DNA of 64,000 bases from Myroides oncorhynchi (GTDB taxonomy: Bacteria > Bacteroidota > Bacteroidia > Flavobacteriales > Flavobacteriaceae), in contig NZ_JAJJMP010000001.1 of assembly GCF_020905415.1 (NCBI RefSeq), positions 3,607,501 through 3,671,500 on the forward strand, read 5' to 3'. Shown here piece by piece: positions 42,862 through 52,743 of this stretch (its first letter is position 1; every line of letters starts with the position of its first letter). Both the position numbers and the translations under genes were made by a program. The notes beneath the pieces are model-generated. The model ran no database searches. It was not told the origin of the DNA and saw nothing but the letters and a program-made list of their open reading frames with translations.

Positions 42862-43314
42862 TCACTTAAAAGCCTCATATTTTGGAAGTTCTCTTAAGAA
42901 TATATATTTACTCTGATCATAATCCATTTGACAATAATAGTGATTTAACCCATTGGTTACATAGAGATACGTAGATCTCAGTTGAAAATTATAACGAGCG
43001 ATTTGGTCAAATGTTGTTTGTGTGATTGGTATTTCGGGTGCTTTACACTCAATAAGGATGAATATTTCGCCATTAGGTTTAAACACCACCACGTCATATC
43101 TCTTAGTCATTCCGTTAATTCTCACTACTTTCTCTACACTAATTAGCGATAGAGGGTACCCCTTAGTCTGTATTAGATCAAGTACCACATGTTGTCTTAC
43201 CCATTCTTCAGGAGTTAATTGAATAAACTTTTTACGTATAACATCAAAAATAGATAGCTTATTTTCACTATTTTTGAAACGAAAATCAAACGGAGGGAAA
43301 TTAAGTCTTTGCAT
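42862..43314 (-). CDS. stand-alone HsdR N-terminal-domain (PD-(D/E)XK) protein
   Basis: From the ATG at 43314 the product is 150 residues (an upstream in-frame start would overlap holA's first codons and is rejected). It resembles the N-terminal nuclease domain of type I restriction subunit R: MQRLNFPPFDFRFKNSENKL, LTPEEWVRQHVVLDLIQTKGYPLSLI, KRYDVVVFKPNGE with the catalytic D, and ILIECKAPE with the E-x-K. No helicase, HsdM or HsdS gene is near. It is divergent from holA and common there in flavobacteria; a housekeeping role beyond restriction is likely. Confidence 0.8.
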   Translation of the reverse strand: MQRLNFPPFDFRFKNSENKLSIFDVIRKKFIQLTPEEWVRQHVVLDLIQTKGYPLSLISVEKVVRINGMTKRYDVVVFKPNGEIFILIECKAPEIPITQTTFDQIARYNFQLRSTYLYVTNGLNHYYCQMDYDQSKYIFLRELPKYEAFK

Positions 43315-43318
43315 AAAG

Positions 43319-43351
43319 CAAAGATATTTTTTTTCTACTGGTATTGAACAA
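43319..43351 (-). promoter_or_regulatory. promoter of the HsdR_N gene, nearly leaderless
   Basis: On the minus strand TTG (43351-43349), 22 bases, TATCTTTG (43326-43319) fits the Bacteroidota promoter; the ATG follows after only four bases. Confidence 0.65.
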
Positions 43352-43368
43352 TAATTAAAACTTATATT

Positions 43369-44373
43369 TTGGATCAAGTAAAGGACATAATTAAAGATAT
43401 AAAGGCGGGAAATGCTGCTCCAATATATTTTTTAATGGGGGAAGAACCGTATTATATTGATAAAATCTCTGAGTATATAGAAGACAATGTGCTGACAGAA
43501 GAAGAGAAGGGGTTTAATCAAATGGTGTTATATGGACGTGATGTCACGATTCAAGATATCGTATCTAATGCCAAACGCTTTCCTTTAATGGCTGAGAAGC
43601 AAGTCGTAATCGTTAAGGAAGCACAAGAACTTGCTCGCACTATAGATCAAATCGAGTCTTACGCTAATCAAGTACAGCCATCTACGGTACTTGTATTTTG
43701 CTATAAATACAAAGTTTTAGACAAAAGAAAGAAAGTATATAGGGCAATTGAGAAAGTTGGTATCATATTTGAGAGTAAGAAACTGAGGGAGTACCAGATA
43801 GATGCTTGGATTAAAAAGTTGCTTACTGCTAAAGGGTATGCTATCGATCCAAAAGCCTCAGCTATGTTAGTCGAATTCTTAGGAACTGATCTCTCTAAGA
43901 TTGCTAACGAACTAGATAAGTTGGCGATTGTCATCCCAAAAGGAGTGCAAATCACAGCAGATGTAGTAGAAAAGAACATTGGAATCAGCAAAGATTTTAA
44001 TAATTTTGAATTGATTAAAGCAATTGTAGAACGCCATCAGCTAAAAGCATATAAGATAGCTAACTACTTCGCTCAGAACCCTAAGAATAATCCTATCATA
44101 CTGACTATGGGACTTGTTTATTCTTATTTCTCTAAACTACTATTATATCACGGGTTGAAGGACAAATCTCCTTCTAACGTAATGAAACAATTAAAAGTAA
44201 GTCAATACGCAGTAAAAGATTACGAAACAGGGTTTAGAATCTATAAGATGAAACAAGTGAGTGCTATTATCGCACATCTTAAAGATGTAGACCTTAAAAG
44301 TAAAGGAGTCGGAGCACAAGCAATGCCTCAAAGCGAACTACTCAAAGATATGTTAATCGGAATATTTAATTAA
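43369..44373 (+). CDS. holA: DNA polymerase III delta subunit
   Basis: The 334-residue protein is the clamp-loader delta subunit, which opens the beta clamp (dnaN, encoded at 60.9 kb). Motifs: IKAGNAAPIYFLMGEEPYYIDKI at the start (the HolA P-loop-like region), KRFPLMAEKQVVIVKEAQEL, LVEFLGTDLSKIANELDKL and the C-terminal collar domain (QLKAYKIANYFAQNPKNNPII). The best start is the TTG at 43369, giving MDQVKDIIKDIKAG as in flavobacterial HolA. It is divergent from the HsdR_N gene, only 54 bases away. Confidence 0.92.
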   Translation: MDQVKDIIKDIKAGNAAPIYFLMGEEPYYIDKISEYIEDNVLTEEEKGFNQMVLYGRDVTIQDIVSNAKRFPLMAEKQVVIVKEAQELARTIDQIESYANQVQPSTVLVFCYKYKVLDKRKKVYRAIEKVGIIFESKKLREYQIDAWIKKLLTAKGYAIDPKASAMLVEFLGTDLSKIANELDKLAIVIPKGVQITADVVEKNIGISKDFNNFELIKAIVERHQLKAYKIANYFAQNPKNNPIILTMGLVYSYFSKLLLYHGLKDKSPSNVMKQLKVSQYAVKDYETGFRIYKMKQVSAIIAHLKDVDLKSKGVGAQAMPQSELLKDMLIGIFN

Positions 44374-44384
44374 AATAAATAATA

Positions 44385-44573
44385 ATGGCAAACAATTTAA
44401 ATAAAAATAAGATTCTAGGATATGCTACGTTGATTATGATTATGATGGGTATCTTATTAATCTGTCTTGGCGCATTCAAATATTCTGAAATAGCCGGATG
44501 GGGATTTACAGCCGTAGGAATTGGTTTCTTAGCTATAGCTTGGGTGTTTAACGCCCTGAAAGGAAGAGTATAA
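44385..44573 (+). CDS. CAL67264-family small membrane protein
   Basis: The 62-residue protein has two hydrophobic helices (about 12-31 and 36-55) and ends NALKGRV. The sequence form NKILGYATLIMIMMGILLICLG matches the small flavobacterial CAL67264 membrane family. It lies 11 bases after holA, so it is co-transcribed with it; its function is unknown. Confidence 0.75.
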   Translation: MANNLNKNKILGYATLIMIMMGILLICLGAFKYSEIAGWGFTAVGIGFLAIAWVFNALKGRV

Positions 44574-44583
44574 GTTTACAAAA

Positions 44584-44615
44584 GTGAGAGGGCGTCTATT
44601 TAGACGCCCTCTCAC
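44584..44615 (+). terminator. strong terminator after holA operon
   Basis: GTGAGAGGGCGTCTA and TAGACGCCCTCTCAC form a perfect 15-base stem with loop TT, followed by TCTTTAATT. Confidence 0.88.
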
Positions 44616-44745
44616 TCTTTAATTAACCACTTACATTTAGAAAGCAGAAGCTTTATAATCTTGATAAGTAAAACAATTTAACTCATATTATACTGATTTT
44701 GGGTTTAAAGTAATAAGCTATCCTTTCCAAATAATTCAAATAAAA

Positions 44746-44777
44746 AAAGCTACCTAGCATTACCACTAGATAGCTTT
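44746..44777 (-). terminator. terminator of acnA
   Basis: AAAGCTACCTAG and CTAGATAGCTTT pair with one mismatch around an eight-base loop; the minus transcript continues TTTTTATTTG. It is about 130 bases beyond the acnA stop; the rest of 44616-44908 is AT-rich with no gene. Confidence 0.7.
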
Positions 44778-44908
44778 CATTATTTATACTTAGCCGTAGT
44801 CTCTAATTTTTAATTTAACCTATTTGTTTTTTTGTGGTCTTTGTTAAGCTAAATTTCCTTTCAAAGAATCAAAATCACACCATCACAAAAAAAAACAATA
44901 ACTCCTTA

Positions 44909-47635
44909 TTATTTAAGGTAGTCTCTCAATACATACTGAAGAATCCCTTCATTTTTATAATATTCTATTTCAATTAGAGAATCAAAACGTGCGATAACTT
45001 GGAAGCTAAGCTCTTTCCCCTCTTCTGTTACTGCTATTACATCTAACAGTTTGTGTGGTTTTAAGTCTGTTTCTATTCCGACAATAGTGAAAGTTTCTCT
45101 TCCTGTTAATCCTAGTGATTCTGCTGTTTGTCCTTCTTTAAACTGAAGTGGCGCTATTCCCATACCGATAAGATTACTTCTGTGGATACGTTCGAAGCTC
45201 TCTGCTATAACTGCTTTCACTCCTAATAAATAAGTTCCTTTAGCTGCCCAGTCTCTTGATGATCCACTACCATACTCTTTTCCTGCTAATACGATTAAAG
45301 GCGTTTTGTCCTCTTGATACTTCATCGCAGTATCAAATACAGATAGAGATTCATTCGTTGGTAGATACGTACTATATCCTCCCTCACGTTGAGCTACTTT
45401 ATTCTTAATTCTCACATTGGCAAAAGTACCACGCATCATCACTTCGTGATTACCACGTCTAGAACCATATGAGTTGAAGTCCTTAGGATCTACTCCTTGA
45501 GAAAGTAAGTATTTACCCGCAGCAGAACTTTCATTAAATGCTCCTGCTGGTGAGATGTGATCTGTAGTGACAGAATCTCCTAGATATAGTAATACTCTCG
45601 CCTGATGAATATCTGCCATCGCTTTAGGCACAGCAGGCAAATCTTCAAAGAACGGTGCTTGTCTAATATAAGTTGATTTGGTATCCCAATCAAACTTCTG
45701 TCCTGTTGGCGCTTGCAAGTCTTTCCAGTCTTTCTCTCCTTCAAAGATGACACTATACACACTCTCAAAGTCTTCTTGTTTTAAAGACTCATTCATCACT
45801 GCTCTAATTTCTCCATGTGTAGGCCATATATCTTTAAGATATACAGGTTGTCCATTAGGATCATAGTCTAGTGGATCGTTAATCAAGTCAATATCCACAC
45901 GTCCTACTAGCGCATACGCCACTACTAACATTGGCGACATTAAGAAGTTCATCTTTACTTGTGGGTGTACCCTCGCTTCGAAGTTTCTATTTCCTGATAA
46001 TACAGAAGCTACTACTAAATCTCCTTTGGTAACTGCCTCAGCTATTGGTGGAGGAAGTGGTCCACTATTACCAATACAAGAAGTACAACCATATCCTACA
46101 GTGTGAAATCTCAATGCTTCTAAGTCTTCTGATAATCCTGAGCGCTCTAGATATTGGGTAACTACTTTTGACCCTGGTGCTAAACTAGTTTTTACCCAAG
46201 ATTTGGTTCTCAGTCCTTTTTCAATCGCCTTACGAGCTACAAGCCCTGCTCCTATCATTACTTCAGGGTTAGAAGTATTGGTGCAACTTGTTATTGCAGC
46301 GATAACGATACTTCCATCACCTATCACATATTCTTTGTTTTTTTGTTTAATACGCACTGAACGCAAACTGTCTTTTACGACTTCCGTAGTAGGATGAGTA
46401 GATTTATTCTCTTCATAAGAGAACTCTGTCCCAGATCCTCCTTCAGATAGCCAAGCGTGCTCTCTACGCTCTTTGGTCTCCATATAAGTACGATTATACT
46501 CTTCTTCTAATAAGACAGAGAAAGACTTCCCTAAGTCTTTAGCAAGTATCTTGTCTTGTGGTCGCTTAGGTCCAGAAACAGTAGGTTCTAAGGTATTCAA
46601 ATCAAGTTCTACCACAGCAGTATAATCTATTACCTCCTTACCTGTTCTCCACAGCATATTATTTTTACAATATTCTTCTACTAGCGTGATCTGTTCTTCA
46701 CTTCTATTCGTCGTACGCATATAATCTAAAGTGCGATTATCAATAGGGAAATAGGCTACAGTACATCCAAACTCAGGTGACATATTAGAGATAGTCGCTC
46801 TATCGGTCACAGATAAATTATCTAGGCCCTCTCCAAATACTTCTACAAACTTACCGACAACACCTTGTTTTCTCAATATTTTAGTAATCGAAAGCACCAT
46901 ATCTGTTGCTGTAGCTCCTTGTGGAATCTTACCTGTAAGTTTAAGTCCTATTACTTCAGGACAGGTAAAATAAATCGGCTGACCTAGCATCGCTGCCTCA
47001 GCTTCTATCCCTCCTACTCCCCAAGCGATAACACCGATACCATTAACCATAGGCGTATGAGAGTCTGTTCCTACTAACGTATCAGGAAAAGCCCATCCAT
47101 CACGCTCAATCACTCCCTTGGCTAAATATTCTAAATTAACCTGATGGCATATCCCCATACCAGGAGGAACTACAGTAAAGTTAGTTAGTTCTTGTTGTGC
47201 CCATTTTAGCAACTCATAGCGTTCTGAGTTACGTTCATATTCTTTCTCTACATTACTCTGATATGCATAATCTGTACCATAATAATCTACTTGTACAGAG
47301 TGGTCTATCACTAGATCTACCGGGATAGCAGGGTTTATCTTATTGCCATCTTTACCTTGCTTAATAAACTCGTCACGAAGTGAAGCGATATCTACCACAG
47401 CTGGTACTCCAGTAAAGTCTTGCATCAGAACTCTAGCTGGCTTAAATGGTATATCCTTATCTGTGCCTTTAGGATCCCAATTTACCAAGGTGTCGAGGTG
47501 CTCATCTGTAATCACATATCCATCGTGATTACGCAAGACATTTTCTAATAGAATACGAATAGAGAAAGGCAATCTATCGATATTAGCACCTTTCTTTTGC
47601 AACTCTGTCAGGGATGCAAATTTGTACTTTGTCAT
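44909..47635 (-). CDS. acnA: aconitate hydratase AcnA
   Basis: The 908-residue protein is the AcnA/IRP1-type aconitase, the TCA-cycle enzyme converting citrate to isocitrate through a [4Fe-4S] cluster. Cluster cysteines are visible in ITSCTNTSNP and in TVGYGCTSCIGNSGPLPPP; substrate-binding segments include GTDSHTPMVNGIGVIAWGVGG, FTGVPAVVDIASLRDE and the C-terminal swivel domain with GKEYGSGSSRDWAAKG. The length fits AcnA (about 890-910), not AcnB. It is a single gene on the minus strand. Confidence 0.95.
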   Translation of the reverse strand: MTKYKFASLTELQKKGANIDRLPFSIRILLENVLRNHDGYVITDEHLDTLVNWDPKGTDKDIPFKPARVLMQDFTGVPAVVDIASLRDEFIKQGKDGNKINPAIPVDLVIDHSVQVDYYGTDYAYQSNVEKEYERNSERYELLKWAQQELTNFTVVPPGMGICHQVNLEYLAKGVIERDGWAFPDTLVGTDSHTPMVNGIGVIAWGVGGIEAEAAMLGQPIYFTCPEVIGLKLTGKIPQGATATDMVLSITKILRKQGVVGKFVEVFGEGLDNLSVTDRATISNMSPEFGCTVAYFPIDNRTLDYMRTTNRSEEQITLVEEYCKNNMLWRTGKEVIDYTAVVELDLNTLEPTVSGPKRPQDKILAKDLGKSFSVLLEEEYNRTYMETKERREHAWLSEGGSGTEFSYEENKSTHPTTEVVKDSLRSVRIKQKNKEYVIGDGSIVIAAITSCTNTSNPEVMIGAGLVARKAIEKGLRTKSWVKTSLAPGSKVVTQYLERSGLSEDLEALRFHTVGYGCTSCIGNSGPLPPPIAEAVTKGDLVVASVLSGNRNFEARVHPQVKMNFLMSPMLVVAYALVGRVDIDLINDPLDYDPNGQPVYLKDIWPTHGEIRAVMNESLKQEDFESVYSVIFEGEKDWKDLQAPTGQKFDWDTKSTYIRQAPFFEDLPAVPKAMADIHQARVLLYLGDSVTTDHISPAGAFNESSAAGKYLLSQGVDPKDFNSYGSRRGNHEVMMRGTFANVRIKNKVAQREGGYSTYLPTNESLSVFDTAMKYQEDKTPLIVLAGKEYGSGSSRDWAAKGTYLLGVKAVIAESFERIHRSNLIGMGIAPLQFKEGQTAESLGLTGRETFTIVGIETDLKPHKLLDVIAVTEEGKELSFQVIARFDSLIEIEYYKNEGILQYVLRDYLK

Positions 47636-48073
47636 ATTAATTTATTTAAGTTGTTAGTTGATTCTATTAAATTAATAAATTTTTCTTTTTCTTTTTTACT
47701 TTTAACTTTAAATTACATTCTAGCAATCATTTATATAAATAACATCTATAGATCTTAACAATCCATTAAAGAAGAATACGCAATACATTTATCATCTAAC
47801 TAGAACATCTTGAACTTTATATCAAAGCTCACTTGATTATTCTTTAGATATACTATCAATCTATAATATATGACAAATATTGTCATAAACAATTATTTAA
47901 TTACAAAAAATTCAACATAAGCAACCATATAAAAAAATAACACCTAATATCCTTAATAAAAAAACCATTTAACACTTAATACTGTAAATATTATTAATTA
48001 TGTTTTTAATATCATTTTAAAAAAAAATAACAGCATTTTATTTGTATATTTAGTAGCACAAACAAGCAATAAA
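47636..48073. other. AT-rich intergenic region between acnA and a phosphoesterase gene
   Basis: The 438 bases between divergent genes are about 80 percent A+T and contain no gene, repeat of the R1/R2 type or clear terminator. Both genes' promoters must be here; no full TTG-N19-TAnnTTTG match stands out. Confidence 0.6.
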
Positions 48074-49024
48074 ATGAAAGCAATTGACCGTAATTTCGTG
48101 AATTTTGATATAATAGGAGATATTCATGGACATAGTAATGATTTAAAAAATTTACTATCTGCTTTAGGATATACAAATAAGAAAGGATTTTACCAACACC
48201 CTGAACGTAAAGTATTATTTATCGGTGATTATATCGACAGGGGTATTAATATAATAGAAGTACTCGATATCGTAAAAAAAATGGTAGATAATGGAGAAGC
48301 TATTGCCTTAATGGGAAACCATGAGTACAATGCCATTTGCTACAATACAGTAAATTCAAATGGAGATTACTTAAGAGAACACAATCCTAAGAACTTCAAT
48401 CAACATGCCGTAACAATGGCTGCCTTTATGCAAGTACCAAATATGTATAAAATGTACATTGAATGGTTCAAAATGCTTCCTCTATTCTACGAAAATAATC
48501 ATTTTAGAGCAGTACACGCATGCTGGGATAATGAACAAATAACATATTTAAAAAATAGATTAGACGAGAATAACTGTTTATCGAATTCCCTTTTTGAAGA
48601 AGCAAATACTGAAGGAACTCAATTAAATATAGCTATAGAAACAGTATTAAAAGGAAAAGAAGCAAAATTACCAAATGGGGTTACATTTATTGACAAAGAC
48701 CGTATATTACGTACTGAATTTAGAACCAAATGGTGGGAAGATCCTGCTACAATGACTTATAACTCTATAAGTGTACATCCTATACATGAGCTTCCAGAAA
48801 TCCCTTTTGAATTTGAATGTAGTAATTTTTATACAGAAATTGAAAAACCTGTGTTTTTTGGTCATTACTGGATGGAACAAAAAGCAAATACTAGACCACA
48901 TATCTTAAAAGAAAATGTATGTTGTGTTGACTTTAGTGTAGCTAAAGGAGACGGTATACTAGTTAGTTATAGATATAGTGGAGAGGATAAATTAAACTCA
49001 AAACAATTAGTCTTTGTAAAATAA
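48074..49024 (+). CDS. calcineurin-like metallophosphoesterase
   Basis: The 316-residue protein has the metal-binding motifs of PPP-type phosphoesterases: GDIHGH near residue 16, GDYIDRGINI near 54, GNHEYNA near 85, HAC near 153 and GHYW near 270. It resembles bacterial Ser/Thr phosphatase or diadenosine-tetraphosphatase-like (PrpE/ApaH) enzymes with two divalent metals. It probably hydrolyses a phosphoester or nucleotide; the substrate is unknown. The next gene follows after 27 bases in the same direction, so they are likely a unit. Confidence 0.82.
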   Translation: MKAIDRNFVNFDIIGDIHGHSNDLKNLLSALGYTNKKGFYQHPERKVLFIGDYIDRGINIIEVLDIVKKMVDNGEAIALMGNHEYNAICYNTVNSNGDYLREHNPKNFNQHAVTMAAFMQVPNMYKMYIEWFKMLPLFYENNHFRAVHACWDNEQITYLKNRLDENNCLSNSLFEEANTEGTQLNIAIETVLKGKEAKLPNGVTFIDKDRILRTEFRTKWWEDPATMTYNSISVHPIHELPEIPFEFECSNFYTEIEKPVFFGHYWMEQKANTRPHILKENVCCVDFSVAKGDGILVSYRYSGEDKLNSKQLVFVK

Positions 49025-49051
49025 AATAACCTTTTTTCCCTAATTATTTTT

Positions 49052-50377
49052 ATGATTAAGTATTTAAAACTTTTTCTAAAAGGAAAAACCACAAAACAAG
49101 AAGACATTAAGCCTCTAGACTTTGTGACATTACAGAATTGTGATAATGCAGCTTTTATACTAGATAATCATATCATAAGTAAAAATAAAATCTCTTATTA
49201 CAATTGTAATCAAGATATAGATGATATACAAGTTCTCTATTTTACTTGTATAAATAATAAACCTTTGCTTTTTATTGCAGGCAAATACAATAGTCATATA
49301 CCTACATCATCAGTTAATTTCTTGCCTACATTCACCTATTTAGCAGAGAAGCTAAACTTTAATCCTGTTGTACTAACTATTTTTGAAGAAACATTTAGTT
49401 GTGAAAGAAATATGTTTATTTGGGCCAGAAAGAATCCTAGCAATTTTCACCTATTAAAAGAGAATGAACATATAGATAATATTCTTGAAGGTTATGAATT
49501 ACAAAATGAAGAAAAGACATTTATCTCATGGGAAACACCTTATGAAGAGATTATTGCACTAAAAGAGGTTACAATCTGTAAACATGACAATGCTGAGGAT
49601 TTATTAAAATATTGTTTTACAATCCCTGTCAGAATTGGTAATTTAATATTAAATGACTTTGGGTTCTATGATTGTGAACGCAAAAATATTCCTGTACATA
49701 ATTATTTCTCTTACTGCGAGTATGATAAATCAATAAGTAAACCCTATTCTTTTCTAAAAGAGGCTCTCCTAAAAAATGATAGTCTAATGAAATCTTCTAT
49801 CCAAACAGAAGAAGATAAATCTATTATATATAGCACTAAAATTAGAACAAAGAGTTTAGAGTTTTATTTTTCCAACGCATATCCTACAGATTTAGATGCT
49901 GCCAATAACCGTGTCTTTTTTTTAATTACAAACTTAAAAGAATATTTAGAAACTGTAATTTATCCTGAATATATTGTCAAACTCTCCATTTCTAACTGTA
50001 CTACGCTATCCGGAGATATATTTGTAGATATGGAGTGCTATAAAGAAACTCCTAATATATATAGGATCCCTACTTTTATACAAGAAATATCTCAAAACAA
50101 ACCATTTATTTGGATTGACAATAATAATCTCGAGGTAGGCTTTGCAGACAGTAAATACACACATATTCTCTTATTAGCAGATGTCGATTATATCTACATT
50201 CAGACAATAGAACTAGATAATAATAAAATAGAATCTCGACTAAGCGTCAAGACAAAACAATTGGATCTTATGATACCTATGTTTATATCAAATACAGTAG
50301 ATTTGCGTATGTTTGAAGAGCAAATAAAAGAAGACATACCTTTACTTCTAAAAACCTCTTTAGACGATTATATATAA
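49052..50377 (+). CDS. hypothetical protein, co-directional with phosphoesterase
   Basis: The 441-residue soluble protein was not recognised. It has no signal peptide or membrane segment and a beta-alpha mixed composition with many Asn, Ile and Tyr residues. Segments such as LPTFTYLAEKLNFNPVVLTIFEE, CERNMFIWARKNPSNFHLL and PVRIGNLILNDFGFYDCERKNIPVHNYFSY may help a structure search. The 27-base spacing to the phosphoesterase gene suggests joint function. The codon usage is notably AT-rich, like other accessory genes here. Confidence 0.55.
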   Translation: MIKYLKLFLKGKTTKQEDIKPLDFVTLQNCDNAAFILDNHIISKNKISYYNCNQDIDDIQVLYFTCINNKPLLFIAGKYNSHIPTSSVNFLPTFTYLAEKLNFNPVVLTIFEETFSCERNMFIWARKNPSNFHLLKENEHIDNILEGYELQNEEKTFISWETPYEEIIALKEVTICKHDNAEDLLKYCFTIPVRIGNLILNDFGFYDCERKNIPVHNYFSYCEYDKSISKPYSFLKEALLKNDSLMKSSIQTEEDKSIIYSTKIRTKSLEFYFSNAYPTDLDAANNRVFFLITNLKEYLETVIYPEYIVKLSISNCTTLSGDIFVDMECYKETPNIYRIPTFIQEISQNKPFIWIDNNNLEVGFADSKYTHILLLADVDYIYIQTIELDNNKIESRLSVKTKQLDLMIPMFISNTVDLRMFEEQIKEDIPLLLKTSLDDYI

Positions 50378-50387
50378 TATTTTTAAA

Positions 50388-50801
50388 ATGTGGAAATACT
50401 ATGCTTTACTATCTGCCATATTCGCTGCGATGACAGCGATATTATCTAAGGTCGGTGTCAAGGGAATCAACGGTAACCTTGCTACAGCCATCAGGACAAG
50501 TGTTGTCTTAATGCTAGCTTGGGGTATAGTATTAGCCAATAATGATCTTAAAACAATCAAAGAATTAAGCAAGTACAATCTGATCTTTCTAATCGCGTCA
50601 GGTGTAGCAACAGGCTTATCGTGGATATTCTACTTTAAAGCACTAGAGACAGGCCCTGTATCTAAAGTTGCCCCAATAGACAAATTAAGTATCGTATTTG
50701 TGCTGATTATTTCTTTTGTATTTCTAAAAGAGCCTATGGATATGAAGACTATACTAGGCGGATGCTTAATCGTAGGAGGAACATTAGTACTTATTCTATA
50801 G
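50388..50801 (+). CDS. half-size EamA-family membrane transporter
   Basis: The 137-residue protein contains a single EamA unit of about five hydrophobic helices: YYALLSAIFAAMTAILSKVGVKGI at the start, then GVATGLSWIFYFKALETGPVSKVAPIDKLSIVF and LKEPMDMKTILGGCLIVGGTLVLI. Half-size EamA proteins work as dimers in small-molecule or metabolite export. Its substrate is unknown. It begins ten bases after the preceding unknown gene. Confidence 0.8.
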   Translation: MWKYYALLSAIFAAMTAILSKVGVKGINGNLATAIRTSVVLMLAWGIVLANNDLKTIKELSKYNLIFLIASGVATGLSWIFYFKALETGPVSKVAPIDKLSIVFVLIISFVFLKEPMDMKTILGGCLIVGGTLVLIL

Positions 50802-50859
50802 TACTATGTTCCTCTTATTTTATTTTAAATAGTCCTTACTTAGGAGCGATGTATATTCT

Positions 50860-52344
50860 TTAAGACAAATCTTCTATAGCCTCTATTCCCGTGCGTTTAC
50901 AGATAACTCTAAAGCGTTTATAATCGACTTTATCCCCAAATTTTATTTGCATAATAAAGTTTAAGTAATAAATTTTATCTGCCAATACCTTCACAGGCTT
51001 ACCTGTACTATCATTTGGATCTAGTATAGATACACTCACATAAGGATTATTCATTCGGTTTGTAAGGCGAGTAATGTTAAAGCGAACAATATCATTTATT
51101 CCATCGAAAGCATATGTACTTTCTTGTATTACCTTTTTATTATCTAAGTGTACTTTTTTGCGATATAACAAAATCTTCTCGTTGTGAATCTTGTTCTCTA
51201 CCTCTAGTAAGGCTGAACGATCACGTAGATTGAGCGCTTCTTCAGGCACCTTATTCTCAGCCATAAAATCAACAGATTCGCGTATCCATCCTATCTTCTG
51301 ATCTTTAATACTAATACTCGTTTTGTTATCAAAATACTTCCCTCCTAACTTGCCAATAAAGTAATAACGCATCAGGTCTTTAATCCTATCTTTAAGAATA
51401 TAACTAATCACTAAGGCCACAAAAAGAGGCATTGTAAAATTGCCATACTTCTGTTGAAAAGAGAAGGCAACTATCGTCGCAAACACCATAGAGAGCCCCG
51501 CTGCTATACTATAATAGATTTGTTGAGCAATGACTCCATCTTCATCTCTTCGCTTATTAGAAGTCAAGACAAGATCTGATTCTATATACTTATCTAACAT
51601 CGCGTGTCGATATACTACTTTTTGATTATTCTCCTTATCCCCTTTTATAATATCGAGATAATCCTGCTGTTTCATATACTCTTTCTCACGAATAATCAAA
51701 CCAATCAAATGCTGATTAAGCATACTTGACATCTTGTACTTATTATTCTCAAGTAACTCTATAAAATTAAAGACTTGATGTATGATAGCATAAGATAGAT
51801 ACTCATCTGCGAAGTCGTAGTAATTCTTCACATCACTCCCCTCTTCTAAGTCAACTAGGAGTTCTCTTAACGCTCTAAACTGAATGGAAATATTCTCTAC
51901 TGCAGTAGCAAATTCAATACATTGCTCCTCTAAATCTTCTGCTAGTACACACTTCTTGATTTCGACAATATGATCGCGGATAGCACTTCGGAAGATAGCC
52001 ATAAACATCTTCAGCTGAAACTCATACTCCATAATCAGCTCTGCATTTCCTTCTTTATCAGCTAGTACATCATTAAAAGCTGAGCGCAGGTTATTAAGTG
52101 GTACAGCTCCATTATCCACTATTTCCTTTAGCAAATAGATGGGTGTGATAAATCTTACCTTAGATTTGACATCCGAGTAGAACTGTTCTTTCTGATAGGT
52201 AGAAGCATTGATATCTAAGCTATTCGGTATAAAAAACCAAGTATTGGTCTCGAACTCTGCCTGCTGACCTATCTTCTCTGATTTAAACCCTACTTTAACT
52301 TCCACGGAATAAGCATCGTGAATACTCGTCTCTATTTCTATCAT
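50860..52344 (-). CDS. hypothetical membrane protein with long cytosolic regions
   Basis: The 494-residue protein has a large acidic N-terminal part (about 1-280; FIPNSLDINASTYQKEQFYSDVKSKVRFITPIYLL), two transmembrane helices (about 288-312 and 318-338) and a C-terminal domain of about 150 residues with beta-rich composition. I do not recognise the family. It stands alone between the EamA gene and the IS-disrupted gene. Confidence 0.6.
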   Translation of the reverse strand: MIEIETSIHDAYSVEVKVGFKSEKIGQQAEFETNTWFFIPNSLDINASTYQKEQFYSDVKSKVRFITPIYLLKEIVDNGAVPLNNLRSAFNDVLADKEGNAELIMEYEFQLKMFMAIFRSAIRDHIVEIKKCVLAEDLEEQCIEFATAVENISIQFRALRELLVDLEEGSDVKNYYDFADEYLSYAIIHQVFNFIELLENNKYKMSSMLNQHLIGLIIREKEYMKQQDYLDIIKGDKENNQKVVYRHAMLDKYIESDLVLTSNKRRDEDGVIAQQIYYSIAAGLSMVFATIVAFSFQQKYGNFTMPLFVALVISYILKDRIKDLMRYYFIGKLGGKYFDNKTSISIKDQKIGWIRESVDFMAENKVPEEALNLRDRSALLEVENKIHNEKILLYRKKVHLDNKKVIQESTYAFDGINDIVRFNITRLTNRMNNPYVSVSILDPNDSTGKPVKVLADKIYYLNFIMQIKFGDKVDYKRFRVICKRTGIEAIEDLS

Positions 52345-52743
52345 AAATTACCTGTCCTTTATGTATGTGAAGATACCAAATAACTAGGATAGTTAAGGGA
52401 TTATAGGTAAAATAAAGTGGAGGTTCTTATTAGTAAAGACGCTATTAGAACTTGATTCTATCTTGTACTATTCAGTTTTTAACTTTAGACTCTTATTGAT
52501 AAAAACTTTTAAATTCAAAGTCTTATCTTCACTTATTTGATATGCATATAATCATTCCTAAGGCTATTAAATTTCTTTTCTAATTGTCTAAAAGATAAAA
52601 CTTCACTAATAACCTCTTCTTTATTTTCAAATACCCCTTCTAGTTCAAATAATCCTTCATTCTTTACAGAATAGAAGTCAGATATGCCTTTAAAAATCAA
52701 ATCTTCTTCCGTCGGATTTTCAGCTGAATACTTAATAATTTTA

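Noticed and set aside
42862..43314. Remnant of a type I restriction system
   Set aside because: The protein is a complete 150-residue family found alone next to holA in flavobacteria; no HsdM, HsdS or helicase fragments are present.
45580..45866. Short open frames on both strands inside acnA
   Set aside because: They overlap the conserved aconitase domain in other frames and carry no recognisable features.
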